This document shows positions 1 through 14,299 of a stretch of 64,000 nucleotides of DNA, piece after piece. The translations under genes were made by a program, and so were the position numbers. The first letter of the stretch is position 1, and every line of letters begins with the position of its first letter. Source of the DNA: Physcomitrium patens (Eukaryota; Streptophyta; Bryopsida; Funariales; Funariaceae); NCBI RefSeq assembly GCF_000002425.4, contig NC_037264.1, positions 16,241,391-16,305,390 on the forward strand, written 5' to 3'. Under the pieces are notes generated by a model. The model had not been told where the DNA came from. It saw nothing but the letters and a program-made list of their open reading frames with translations, and did no database searches.

Positions 1-446
1 ATGGAGAGTGCTTATAGATTCTTCCATGCTATATACCAACAAATAAATGTTTCATCTATAGTTTTGGACTCCTTGTTGCAAAGACAAAAGAAAGTGAAAG
101 CTACATTCAAGGTTGTTGTCAAAATGCATGGATTGAAGTAGCCACGGTATTGACAAATGTGTCAGAGCATATTTCATCAATAAGCTTTAATTTTGGAATT
201 GTGTAGACTTGTCTTTTCTAATTGTGATTGGAAAGTACCCCCATGCAAATCGTGGATAGAATTTATTGAGAAAATAGAAAAGATCAATAATATTGAAGTT
301 GATTGTGTTTACAAGAGAGTCTTTGAAGATGAAGAAGCTTTGCGAAAGAAAGTGGTCTTGGAATTGAAATCATTGTATGGCAAGGAACATGAGTTGGCTT
401 GTTTTTTGCTTGAAAGACTAGAAAGACTTAAAAGTACATCAAATAT
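1..446 (+). pseudogene. Fragment of kinase-LRR pseudogene (N-terminal helical region), cut by window edge
   Basis: This is the N-terminal part, upstream of the kinase domain, of the same family as the two longer copies at 1307 and 16229. By eye, bases 1-442 match 16405-16846 without a mismatch. Both copies share a one-base slip that ends the frame at the TAG near 138-140 and an extra T in the run at 190-194, so the parent was already broken when it was copied. The longest open stretch (193-501) has no ATG start. After about base 446 the sequence switches to the 5' flank type seen upstream of the next copy, so the kinase and LRR parts are missing here. The fragment continues past the left edge of the window. 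Confidence 0.85.
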
Positions 447-474
447 CTTTCCTATGAAGCATCAATGGGCAATA

Positions 475-1306
475 CCATTTCTTCCATTGCAACTACTATA
501 GTATCTAATCCATGGTCGTTTTTCGACATTTTCTACACTGCGGTGAGACTTTTAGATAGGGTGAACTTTTTTATTGATTGAGTCGTGAGTTGGATGAACC
601 AAGAACCAAGTTGGATCTGGATTAGTATTATTTTTAGATGGATATGTTCATTTGTAATTGAATATGAGTTTTTGATGAGAAATGAGAGTCTTTAATTTGT
701 TTGATGTGAAATATACAAATTTTTAGTAAAGCCTCTTATATTAGCTTGAATATGATTGAGGTAGTTAATAGGCTATTTTGCAAGGATATGTGTGATAAGT
801 ATAATAAATTGAATATTTAAATCAAACATTTTGATGTGAGATCTATTAAGCTACCATTAGGATGATAGAGTTGAGCTCACATGAATCTAGTTTAGTTTTT
901 TATAATTTAGGTGTTAATACATGATGCTTGTATGTTAAGTAGGTGTCAAGGCTATTTCTTAATTATTGGTTTGAGCTATTCAAAGGACTATTTGCAGATT
1001 CTTCAATAGAGCATGGATATTTTGAAGCACATTGTTTTTACTTTGGAATGAGCTCAACCCAATGTTTGTGGTGTGATTAATGCTCTTTATTTCTTAAAAT
1101 TAAAGTGTTTTTAAATTAAGAACTATTTTATCTCCATGGTTGTATGTTTGTGACGTTGTACTACTTGTAGTATCATATTTTCTACATTTTATAATAACCT
1201 TTCACTTTTTTGTAGAATAATTGTGTGTTTGTATTTATCATGTCATTTTGATTGTTGTAACTGCCACATGATTTGAAGTTGATCCATGGGACTAAAACAT
1301 GTGTAG
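475..1306 (+). repeat. Duplicated 5' flank of the kinase-LRR genes
   Basis: This stretch aligns by eye with 15350-16228, upstream of the second long copy. Both share the anchor CGTTTTTCGACATTTTC (511 and 15373), the pair AAATGAGA and TTTAATTTGTTTGATGT-like text, and the approach to the exon with TAG or CAG before the ATTAAATCAAG motif. It is the shared promoter, leader or intron of this small family. The join to the preceding fragment at about 446-475 looks like a recombination junction, because a coding part of one copy runs directly into the 5' flank of the next. Confidence 0.7.
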
Positions 1307-4300
1307 ATTGTACTCTTGATTTGATTAAATCAAGTAAGTATTCAGAGTTGTATATTTATTCAGAAATTGCTACTAAGTGATTGGAAAAAGTGCACAAGTT
1401 GACTTTTTTAAAAGAGAGTGTATATTTGCTTAATTTTAATAAGGAGCAATGTGAGTATTTAGTTGGTAAACTCAAGCTGACTATTAAGAGTACCACAAAG
1501 TTCTTCCATGCTATGCGCTTACAATCAGATGCTTCACACAAAGTTGTGGCAAGATGGAAGGATAATTTGAAGTTCTTAGTTGCAAAGGCAAAAGAAAGTG
1601 AAAGGTTTATTCAAGGTTGTTGCCAAGAGTCATGGTTTAAAGTTGCCATAGTATTGACAAAAGTGTCGGAGCATATTTCATCAATAAGCTTTAATTTGGA
1701 ATTATGTAGACTTATCTTTTCTAACCACAATTGGAAAGCACCTCAAAGCTTAACATGACCAGAATATGTTGACAAAATAGAAAAGATAAACAACATTGAA
1801 GTTGATATTGTACAAAAAAAAAGCCTTTGAAGATGAAGAGACTCTAAGGAAAAAATTGGTCTTTATTGAAATTACTGAAAGGCAAGAAAAAAGAGTTGGC
1901 TGGCTTTTTGCTTGAAAGATTAGAAACACTTAAAAGTAAATCAAACATACCTTTACAAACCTGTTCAAGAAATTATTTTGTAAGGTACAAGAACACAAGT
2001 TATTAAGAAGAGGTGCATTTGAAATTGTATGTAATGCAAATTGGTTGGAGATGGAAGTTGCAAAGAAGATATTCTATGGATCAAAGAAGGAAGATTTTAA
2101 ACAAGAAGTGTTAGCTTTACTAGGGTTTTTTCATGCAAATATTTTATCTTTATTTCATTTTACTTCCAGTGAATGTGAGTGTTCTATTTATATGGAATTA
2201 ATGGAAGAAGATCTTTCCTCTCTAATTCAAAAAAAGAAGAGGAAATTTGGTCATAAAGTTCCATTCTCCAATTTTGTTGTAGTTGACATCATTCTTCAAC
2301 TTGTTGAAAGTATGTATTATCTTCACTCAAAGAAAATTATGCACAGAGACTTAAAACCATAAAATATTATGATAAAAGTAACAAACATGGAAAATGGGTA
2401 TGTGCATGCAAAATTGGCAGATTTTGGATTGTCCAAAATCAAAGAAAATAGTTATTTTACTCAAACATTCAATATAGGTACTCCGAAATATATGGCTCCA
2501 GAAGTGATTGATTTCAATGAACCAAAAATTGAAGATAATGGACTTATAACTATTAATATACAAAAGTATGCATTTAAAAGTGATGTATTTAGTTTTGATA
2601 TGATGTGTTGTGAGATACTAACCGGAAAAGAGCCTTTTTTAAGTTCAAGACCTTATGAGATAAGAAGAAAGATAAAAAGTGGTGAATGTCCAATTCTTCT
2701 TGATCATTGTCCGCCGATTTTGGAGATTTTGATAAAAGATTGTTGAAAATTTAATCCTAGTGATCAGCCAACTTTTGATGAAATTTATAAGATATTGAAT
2801 TATATTAAGTATTTATTCATAGTATCATGCTCAAGCTTAACAATTTTATCAAATAAATTGTTTAATCTTACATCATTAACTACCTTAAATATTAGTGAGT
2901 CCTCAAGTTTGACATCATTGCCAAATGAGTTTAATAACCTCACATCTTTGATTATCTTAAGTATAATTGAGTGCTCTAACTTGACATCATTGCCAAATGA
3001 GTTAGGCAACCTCACATCTTTGATTACCTTAACTATAAGTAAGTGCTCTAGCTTGACATCATTACCAAATAAATTAGGCAACCTCACATCTTTAACTACT
3101 TTAAATATAAATTATTATTTAAGCCTAACATCTTTACCAAATGAATTAAAAAACCTCACATCTTTGACTACTTTAAATATAATTTATTGCTTAACCTTGA
3201 CATTATTGCCAACTAAATTGGACAACCTCACATCTTTAATTACCTTAAGTATAAGATGGTACTCAAACATGACATCATTACCAAATGAATTGAATAACCT
3301 CATATCTTTGAATATCTTAAATATAAGTGAATGCTCAAGCTTGACATCATTGCCAAATGATTTGGGCAACCTCATATCTTTAAATACCTTAAATATAAGT
3401 AAATGCTCAAGCTTGATATTATTGCCAAATGAATTGGACATCTTCTTATCTTTGACTACCTTGGACGTAAGAGGGTGCTTAAAATTGTCAATATTGCCAA
3501 ATGAGTTGAGCAACCTCACATCTTTGACTACCTTTGATATAAGTTGGTGCTCAAGCTTGACATCATTGCCAAATGAATTGAGCAACCTCACATCTTTGAC
3601 TACCTTTGATATAAGTTGGTGCTCAAGCTTGACATCATTGCCAAATGAATTGAGCAACCTCACATCTTTGACTATCTTAAATATGAGTTGTTGCTTTAGC
3701 TTGACTTCATTATCAAATGAATTGGGCAACCTCACATCTTTGATTACCTTAAATATAAGTGAATGCTCAAGCTTAACATCATTGCCAAATGAATTGGACA
3801 ACCTCACATCTTTGAACACCTTAAATACAAGTAAGTACTCTAGCTTGATATCATTGCGAAATGAATTAGGCAACCTCATATCTTTGATTACCTTAAGTAT
3901 ATGTGACTGTTTTAGCTTGACTTCATTGCCAAATGAAGTAGGGAATCTTACATCTTTAAATACTTTAAATATGTAGAGATGCTCAAGGTTAACATTATTG
4001 CCAAATGAGCTGGACAACCTTACATCTTTAACTATCTTAAATATAAGTCACTGCTTAAGCTTGATATCATTGCCAAATGAATTAGGCAACCTTACATCTT
4101 TAACTTCCTTAAATATAAGTTATTGCTTAAGTTTGAAATTATTGCCAAATGAATTGGGCAACCTCACATCTTTGATTACCTTAAGTACAAGTGAATGTTG
4201 TAGCTTGATATTATTGCCAAATGAATTAGGTAACCTTTTATCAATGACTACCTTGGACATAAGTTTGTGCTCAAGCTTGACATCATTGTTAAATGAATTG

Positions 4301-5330
4301 AGCAACCTCACATCTTTGACTACCTTAAATATAAGTTATTGCTCAAGTTTGACATCATTGCCAAATGAATTGGGCAACCTCACATCTTTGACTACCTTAA
4401 ATATATGTTATTGCTCAAGCTTGACATCATTGCCAAATAAATTAAGTAACCTCATATCTTTGATTACCTTAGATATAAGTTATTACTCAAGCTTGACATT
4501 ATTGCCAAATAAATTGAGCAACCTCACATCTTTAACTACCTTAAATATAAGTTATTACTCAAGCTTGACATCACTGCCAAATGAATTGGATAACCTCACA
4601 TCTTTAATTATCTTAAATATGAAGGGATACTCAAGCTTGACATCATTTCCAAATGAATTGGGCAACCTCAAACCTTTGAGTACCTTAATTATAAATGAGT
4701 GCTCAAGCTTAACATCATTGCCAAATGAATTGGACAACCTCAAACCTTTGAGTACCTTATTTATAAATGAGTGCTCAAGCTTGACATCATTAACAAATGA
4801 ATTAGGCAACCTCTCATCAATGACTACCTTAGATATAAGTTTGTGCTTAAGCTTAACATCATTGCCAAATGAATTGAGCAATCTCACATCTTTGACTACC
4901 TTAGATCTAAGTTGGTCCTCAATCTTGACATCATTGACAAATATATTAGACAACTTCATACCTTTGATTATCTTTGATATAAGTAGGTACTCAGACTTCA
5001 CATCGTTGTCAAATATATTGGACAACCTCACATCTTTGACTACCTTAAATATAAGTTATTATTTTAGCTTGACATCATTACCAAACGAATAGGATAACCT
5101 TGCATCTTTGATTACTTTAAATAGAAGTGAGTGTTCAAGCTTGACATCATTGCCAAATGAATTGGGCAATCTCACATCTTTGATTACTTTAAGTATAAGT
5201 TGGTACTCAAACTTAACATAATTGCCAAATGAATTAGATAACTTCATATCTATGATTATTATTGATAAAGAAGGGAGTTCAAGTTTAATATCATAGTTTA
5301 AAGAATTATCTATGGCTTTTATAAATTGAT
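1307..5330 (+). pseudogene. Kinase-LRR pseudogene, copy 2
   Basis: The order is a helical N-terminal region (about 1307-1950), a protein kinase domain (about 2040-2800) and, directly joined, an array of about 34 leucine-rich repeats of 24 residues (about 2815-5280). Kinase motifs are clear: VAKK lysine, HRDLKP, DFGLSK, MAPEV and the end motif after IKDC. There is no NB-ARC domain between kinase and LRR. The frame is broken by TGA at 1378 (where copy 3 has Cys), TGA at 1756 (Trp position), a slip near 1815, a slip near 1965, TAA at 2360 just after HRDLKP, TGA at 2744 (Trp in copy 3), TAG at 3974 and TAG at 5090 (Leu position). Between these the repeat frame is well kept, so death is fairly recent. 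Kinase-plus-LRR proteins in mosses are presumed immune or signalling receptors; the function of this family is not known to me. Confidence 0.88.
2815..5280 (+). repeat. 72-base coding minisatellite (24-residue LRR units)
   Basis: A 72-base unit encoding LTSLPNELxNLTSLxTLNIS plus xCSS repeats about 34 times. Some neighbouring units are identical at DNA level (for example the units around 3535-3606 and 3607-3678), which shows recent unit duplication by slippage or unequal exchange. The reverse strand is also open for long distances here (for example 3184-4017), a by-product of the unit's composition and not a gene. Confidence 0.9.
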
Positions 5331-6701
5331 ATTAGTAAAATAGAATTTGAATAAATAGATAATACCTTCACAAGTTAGTAAAGAATCTAAAATCAAGCCT
5401 AGATAAGATATGTTTAAAGCATAATAGTATAAAAATATATTTATTTTAGAAAAATTTAAATTTAGGATTTATGATGGAATTTGCATGTTTTTAATACCAA
5501 ATCATAAAATTATGCTACAAATGTAGTATGTATCTAAAACCTCACTATAAATATTATACTAAAATTATTAATTCTTCTTATTATTTTTTTTTAATTCTTT
5601 AAATTAGCTTAGTGATTCATTATATTTATGACACAATTATTATATTATATATGTAAAAGTAAAAAACTTTATGCTTTGCATGTCAATCATATCAAGCCAC
5701 AATTTTTTATTAATTAAAATAAAGTTTCTAATTTATACAATCAATCAAATAAATTACATGTAAATATTTTATATTTTTAATATATATATAAAATAATATT
5801 TTAATATCTTTAAAAGAATTCCTAATCTAGTCTTTTCTTGCATAGTATTCTTTTACATATCTCTCTTAAGAAAATCATAAGTAATTCCTTTAACAACAAT
5901 CCAAAACCTCCAAAATTTATAATGCATTTTTAAACCATTCTTTTGTAAAAGAACCCAGAAAAGCTAATTTTTTTTTTTTTTTTCTATTTAATTATTTTTA
6001 AAGTTGCTAGCTTAAAATATCATGTCTTACCACATATGTCTCTACACACTCTAAACAAACATGTTATGATATTTCACTCTATTTCAATATTTTTTTCAAT
6101 ACTATTAATTTCAAAAAAAATTACCATCTCAAAACTAATCAATATTGTCACTATTATTATTAAATCTATTTTATATAAACATAATTTTTTGCTATTGCAA
6201 CTACAATGTTTTCCTCAATCAATATAACTTTTTATGTGACTTTTTATATATTAATTTAAATATTATTTCTAATAATATATAACTTATAAAATATATGATT
6301 ATTTTAATTAGCTTACTTGACTTGTAGGTTGGTAATATTTTATTTCATATATACATGCATGCATACATGCATGCACACATACATGCACACATACATGCAT
6401 ACATATACACATAAATATAAATTGATTTAATTTTAATTTTTTTTATTATTCAGATAAAAAATAATTAGTAATATTTGATTATATTAATGCATAAATATAT
6501 AAATATATATTTATTATTTTTTGTGTATTTATATAATTAATTTTTCAATAATTTCAAAATAATTCCTTAAAAATTTGATTATATAGAAAATTTATAAAAA
6601 AACATATTAATTTTTGTATTGATAACATATATATTTATATGTAATTACATATATGTATTTTAATATCAAGAAATAATTCAATAATTACATAATTTTTTAA
6701 G

Positions 6702-6740
<39 letters not shown>

Positions 6741-7599
6741 CAATAATTATCAAAATATACTATTTTAAATATAAATATATTTAAAATCAAGTAAATATTG
6801 ATGTGATTTGTATCAAGCATATAAAGACATAGAATTAATAGAAGTACTTAAGAAATAAAAATTAAATTAGAAATAAAATAAAATTCAAGAAAATACTTTG
6901 ATTATTTTAAAACTTGTATTTGTAAAAGTAAGGTATTCTTTGCTTTGTGCATTTGCTTCAATTGTAGCAATTAAATCTTATAAAAGCCTTTAAAAGAGAT
7001 TCTTAGATATGACTTTGCCATAGATTTGAAATTCTTTAAAATAAACTTTTTAAAGATTTTAAAAGTTTTTGTATCAATACTAAAGATAATAATGCATTTT
7101 AGAAGATTATTAAAGATTTTTAGAAACTTTTAAAAATGATTGTAGATTCTATATTCTTATAAAATATCATAATAAATTTGATAGAGTTTTGGATATCTTC
7201 AAAAAAAATATTAAAAATTCTAAGAGATTGAAATAGATTATTGTGTATTCTAAAATACTTTAGAAAATACTTAATATTTGTTTGTGACAACTTTTGTAAT
7301 ATTAAATTTTATACAATAAATATTGTTTTTCTGATTAATATTTTTAATTTTTAATTTTAATTAAGCATATATATATATTTATTAATTTTATTTTTAAGCA
7401 TATATCTATCAATAAAATATAACTATTAAGAAAATTAAAACGGTAAAAAACCAAATTAACATTCCAGTTTTGGTGATCTTATCAATTTGATCTAAGATTT
7501 TGAACTTTTGATCCTTTGCAAAGATCAAGTTCTACAAATATTTATAAGAGACATATAAAATTAAAACATATATATATTCTTGGTGAGAGTTGATGCAAT
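5331..7599. other. AT-rich intergenic DNA, no gene seen
   Basis: No coding pattern on either strand. It contains a CATA/CATG microsatellite (about 6346-6412) and a pure TA run (about 6703-6739). Otherwise it is A/T homopolymer-rich text with no recognisable element. Confidence 0.6.
6346..6412. repeat. CATA/CATG microsatellite
   Basis: Alternating CATG, CATA and CACA tetramers, visible directly. Confidence 0.9.
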
Positions 7600-9900
7600 C
7601 AAATCACTTATTTTGCAACATATAAGAAATAACATTATCAAAGGGATGAACCAAAGGATATGCATGTTGATGCTGATTTGGAAAGCCTCATGTTAGAAAG
7701 CTTGTTTGATGGTCAAAATACAAACATGTCATTAGATTTTTTTGTTTGAATTTAAGATATACATTGTATATTTTACCAATTTTTTAATCTAGTTTATTAG
7801 AAAAGAAAATAAATATAAAAAATTAATAATTATAAACAAAACATTGATTAAGCATTAAAAATAATGCAAGCAATAATTTAATTATGTTTTATTGATATGC
7901 ATGGAATTGAAAAGACCATGTTAGCTAAAGCAATATTTGATGATATGAGACACATTTATGATATGCCACATTTTTTTTATAATTTTTAAGATTTTAAATT
8001 GTATTTAAATTAAATTAAAACTACAAAAATTTAAACAAATTCAAGAAAGTTAATTTTTTAAACTAATAAAAAAAATTATATTTCTTTTGGATGACATAAG
8101 AATAAAAGTCGTTTTAATAATATTATGTCTATAGTTATTTTACAATCTATTCATTGCAGCAATATAAAAATCCAAAGGTGGTAAAAGATTAATCTATTCA
8201 GATTTGTAAATTAGATGTAAAAAAACTTAATGAAGATACAAGTTTGAAGTAATTTATAACTTATTCATATAAGAGTGATTAACCTTCTAAAAGATTTTGT
8301 GGTTGACAAAATAATTTTTAAATCTTTTGATGGACAATCTTAAAATTTAAAAGTTAAATGCTGATTTTTATGAAGAAAAAATAAGTTGAAATGTGAAGAA
8401 AAATCTAAAAAATTTAAACAAGGAAAGAAATTTGAACAAAGATCAAGAAGTTAGTAATCATAAGCTTTGAGGTGATTTAAAGATAGGCTTTGTTACCTTC
8501 AAAGTTAAAAAAAATGATAACCTTTTGGACATGCATTTATTTTATTTTTTTGCAATAATATGTATTAAGATAAAAAATATATATTATTACATATATAGAT
8601 CTATAAGAATAATTATTTATCAAAATAAGATACAAGTATTTTTTAGATATGTTGTTTTATAAATTGATGGTAAAATAAAATAATAAATAATAAATAATAT
8701 AAATCTATAATTAACTATAAGATATACTTTTAGAATTACTAAAAAAATATAAAGATATAAAAATTTAAAACATAAACATGGTGCAAGTAGATGAATTAGT
8801 AATAAATCTTATTATTTTTAACATTATATAAATAAATTACATGCAATGAATAGTTTTAAAAATCATTTGAAAATTTGACAATATTAAATCTAATAGAAAT
8901 TCTTTTTACTATAACATTTCTAAGAATACTATTTAAAATAATTACTTTGTAAGAATTTAACACAAAATAGTGTTTTGAGTTGACATATTACCAAATAAAA
9001 TAAGAAAAACCTTAAAAGTTTTGACAAAATTGAATTTGTAATTATGTAATAATTCAAAATCAATACTAGATGAATTATTTTAATTTTTTTCATTAAGATT
9101 TTTTTTTTTTAATTATTAAGCTTGGTAAGATTTCCAAATAAATTCAAAATCTTTTTTCTTTAAAAAAACTTAAGTTGTTAAATGGTTCAAAGTGAGTTTC
9201 TTTATTAAATGATTTAGAAATCTTTCTTTTTTTTCTGAAGAAATTGATTTCAATAGTTTCTCAAGCTTAAAAATCTTATCAAATAAATTAATAATTATTT
9301 ATTTAGAAGAATTTTATTTGAATGGTTGCTCAAGCTGGATAAGCTTGCTAAATAAATTGGCATATCTTTCTTCTTTAGAAGAACTATCTATAAATTATTA
9401 TTCAAACTTAAGAAGTTTGCCAAATAAATTATAAAAATAATTATTTTTTATAAATACCTTAGTTTTTATAAGCTTAATGAATAAATTAACCAAACTTTCT
9501 TCTATATGAATATTCAATTAATCATATTGTTTAAAGTTAAAAAGATTGTCAAAAAAATTATAACTTGATTTTCTTTGTAAAACTTGAGTTGTGATGATAC
9601 CTCAAGCTTAAAAATATTGCAAAATAGATTTAAAGTAATTTTTATTTATAAACATGATACTTGTAGAATCAGATATTTTAATATTGTTATCAATTAATTT
9701 AATAGGTTTTTTCTAATAATATTTTGTATATGAAGTTGTTCCAACTTGTAAAACTTTATATACTTTGATATTATTTGTGCCTATCAAAGTTAATAAATTA
9801 AAAAATAAATTAGAAATTTTTATTACCCAATGTTTTAAATACGTAAATGATTTAGAAAAAGGTAATATAACTGTTTTTGATAAGTGAAGTTGTTTGTGTT
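7600..9900 (+). pseudogene. Heavily decayed NBS-LRR resistance gene relic
   Basis: Traces of an NB-ARC ATPase followed by LRRs can be read in order on the plus strand, in shifting frames with many stops. A P-loop trace (DMHGIEKTMLAKAIFDDM, about 7893-7950) resembles the usual GMGGIGKTTLAKAIYDD. A kinase-2 trace (KIIFLLDDI, about 8069-8096) comes next, then an RNBS-B-like trace (SKGGKRLI, about 8170-8195). A GLPL-region trace (FDGQS then stop then NLKVK, about 8315-8350) is followed by LRR traces such as LEELYLNGCSS and LEELSINYYSNLRSLPNKL (about 9240-9440), fading by 9900. In the living family this ATPase switch drives effector-triggered immunity. The LRR unit differs from the kinase-LRR genes on either side (LSSLEEL rather than LTSLTTL), so this is a separate lineage. 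Nothing here can be translated. Confidence 0.7.
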
Positions 9901-10559
9901 GTTTGAATCTTGCAATAATACTAAAAAAAAGTTTGTTGTCTAGTTTCTTTTTTCTTTTTTCGGTGAGAATTGAATTCTCCTAAATAATGAATATTGATCC
10001 TTTTAATTTTCTGAAGTTTTGACATGTCTTCTATTCAATTGAAAAACCTCATTTAATAAAATTTACTTTGCATAAATATTCAAACTCAAAGTTATGCCAA
10101 ATAAATCTAATCCTCAAACCTGTGTTGCAAAATGATGATAATCATAATCAGTTCTTAGTAAATCAGTGAACAGTGAGGTTTAAAAAATTGGTTTTACATC
10201 TTGCACAAAACATTTTTTATTTTATTTTAACATCAGGTACCATTTGAAATTCAATATACCATTTAATTTAATTATTTTTCACAGTATATTTTAAGCATTA
10301 AATGTATTCAGTTCATGTGTTCGATTAAATGATATTTATCACCATGCACAGTTTTTGTTAAATAGCAACAGATTTGTAAATCAACCCCTCAAAATTAGAT
10401 GTCCATATGTGTATGCTTATACGTATGAACAAGATGTTGGAAAGTCGCATCAAGGACCGGGCCCCTCTGACACCCGGACTCCCGCCCCTTCCGTCGCCCT
10501 CGTTTTCTCATACGCACACGGCCCTGTGTTCCAGTACCTTCTATTCCTATGAGACCCGA

Positions 10560-11841
10560 CCTAGCCTAACCTGACCCGACCCGGATTGTTTACAACCGGC
10601 CCGGACGGGGCTGAGCTGTTCCGCCGTCGATCTTGTGTTGTGGTTGCCTTTCCTTCGTCGTCCCCTCCTCCTCTTGAGCATCACCCGCATCCGCTTCCCA
10701 TTGTTGCTCTCGCCCTCCCACCGATACGCGCTTAAGCTCTTTTTCGAGCGGCTTTCTGGCGCCTCACCTCCGCTACTCCCCTTTTTCTGCGCCTGACGCC
10801 CGTTTGCAGGCGCTTCTGAGCTCCATTTTTGCTTCTGCTCCGGCCTTTTTATTCAGGTAATACCTGCCCGTGCGAACCAGGGTTGCTTGCTTGCTTGCAA
10901 TCTCTCCTCTCCGCAGTTCCTGTTGCGTGAACGCGATTAGGATGTGGTGTGGATCGTCACCCATGCGTTTGTGCGGCGTTTGGTCTCGTGCTTCCTTGGA
11001 AAAATGGTTGAGGAGTGTGTAGGTTGTGGCCGGAGATTGGAGTTCTGTCTTTTCGGGGCGTGGACTCGTGACACCTCTGTTCGCAATGCTTGTGTAGTGA
11101 AGAATGGAGTGAGTCTGTTTCTTGTTCACTCACTTGTTTATTCATTTTTTTGCTGATAATGTTTCTCGATTGTTTTGTCATTTGAGGGTTCCAGGCAATG
11201 TGATGCTAGGTGCCGTGACGTAGTTTTAGTTTTATCATGTTTAGGGAGTGAAAATAAGACATGTTTTTCTTTGCAGTTGGATACGGACGAGAATCGCTCG
11301 ATCCGGGACTTAGCTTCGTTCAAGAGCTAATTTTCAATTGTTGAGAATGGGAGGCATGTCGTGCTGTCTACGGCAATGTAGGACGCCTTGATTTGATGTC
11401 TTCTTGTACTTTCAAGTACCAGGAACTCTACGACCTGGTTGGATGATGAGTGACACGTTTTAAAGCACGATAGACAGATCGCTCAGATTGTTGTCAACGC
11501 TCTTGATATGATTCGTAGCTGTTCGAGTATATACTTGTGCACGCCAATCCTCTCGTGCACTGCTATTGATGCATTCATCATAAATTGAGCCTTCAAATTG
11601 TGTCACCTCGGTGAGAACAGTAATATGATTCCCGAAGGTTTAATGGAGTAGACTCCATGCACTGTTTGCATAGAACATGAAGTCAGAAGGATTCTCTGCT
11701 TACACATCAGTCTATCGAATCCACCTACCAGGACTAGGATCAGTTGTAATGTTCGCCTCCCTTGGGATAATTCATGAAAGAAGACAAATTGTATTTCGTG
11801 CTTAGGTGTTGCAAAGTGGTTGAGCAGGTCCAAACTAAACC
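10560..11841 (+). promoter_or_regulatory. Actin promoter, leader exon and leader intron
   Basis: Base composition changes sharply to GC-rich at about 10450. A C/T-rich leader (about 10640-10856) ends in a good donor, CAG then GTAATA, at 10857. A likely acceptor (GAGCAG) ends at 11827, leaving 14 bases before the ATG at 11842. Plant actin genes usually have a leader intron ending about 10-15 bases before the start codon, so this fits. The transcription start and the exact leader exon are inferred; no TATA box stands out. Leader introns of plant actins commonly raise expression. Confidence 0.6.
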
Positions 11842-13387
<1,546 letters not shown>

Positions 13388-13671
13388 GTAAGATGTATGT
13401 ACCGCTTGACTTTTTCATGACGCCCCTTCGGTGGCAGCGAGTGCTTGGATTACGGAGCTTCTGTAGCAGTTGTCACTGGCCTCGGAATTTGGCGAGTGAG
13501 CTCAGATTAGTTAGTGGCCGATGTTGCAAAAAGCTTTGTTTTGTAAAATTAGCAGATATCTGGGCGCATTATCAGTGGCTAATATATGCAAGTGTTCTCT
13601 TTAACTTACCAGATATGTGTGGTACAGTCCGACGTCGATTTAGATTTGAATGTTAGGGCCTCCTTGTGTGA

Positions 13672-13677
13672 AATAAA
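13672..13677 (+). terminator. Poly(A) signal of the actin gene
   Basis: AATAAA lies 285 bases after the actin stop codon, a usual distance for a plant 3' UTR. The cleavage site itself cannot be read. Confidence 0.55.
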
Positions 13678-13699
13678 AAGCTTACTAAGTTGTTACTGA

Positions 13700-14299
13700 A
13701 TATGAGCTTACTAAGTTCTTATAAGATACAACATCACTCCGGTGGTGGTAAAAGATGGTGTGAATGAAAGCTGTGGGTGCATCCACGATTCTTTTGTGGC
13801 AAGTCTAGGCACCTGGTTGTTCGTCCAAGAGGACTTTCCCTGCTGTACAATTGCGGGGCAGTTTGTGCCCTCCCACGAGCTGAGCAGGACAACCGTAATT
13901 TCAACGTAGTGCTGAACAGTTCCAAATGCAGGTTAACACAAAGACAATCACTGCACATGCCACCAACAGTTTAAGAATTGAAAGGTTCTCAGAAAGGAAA
14001 CAACTGACCATGATGCCAACTCCAGAATGCAACACGAAGTCCATCGCCATTTCCATGCAGTCTACCCAGCTATGACAAAGCCATAAACATTCCAGTTCGA
14101 AACTGAGGTACATGTAACATGGACACTCCCTACGAGTCCCAGAAACACAGATAATTCGTCGTTAGTGTGATGATTTTGAGCTAGCCAGGAACTCCTCCAC
14201 GACGTGGTGAAGGAATTAATTTGTTACACAAGTGGGTATACATTCGTCGTCTTGGAAACAGAAATTCAGAGGTAGTTTTAAAGATCAACTAGTCTGTAA
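13700..14299. other. Intergenic DNA downstream of actin
   Basis: Mixed-composition DNA with short open frames only on both strands; nothing recognised. Confidence 0.5.

Noticed and set aside
3184-4017. Long minus-strand open frame (277 residues) in the LRR array; similar ones at 4555-5031, 17897-18646 and 19228-19704
   Set aside because: It is the mirror of the 72-base LRR unit, whose composition leaves the antisense frame free of stops. The plus frame has real LRR and kinase context.
2815-5280. Regular repeats that might suggest a CRISPR-like array
   Set aside because: The period is one coding LRR unit without separate spacers, and the window is a plant nuclear genome.
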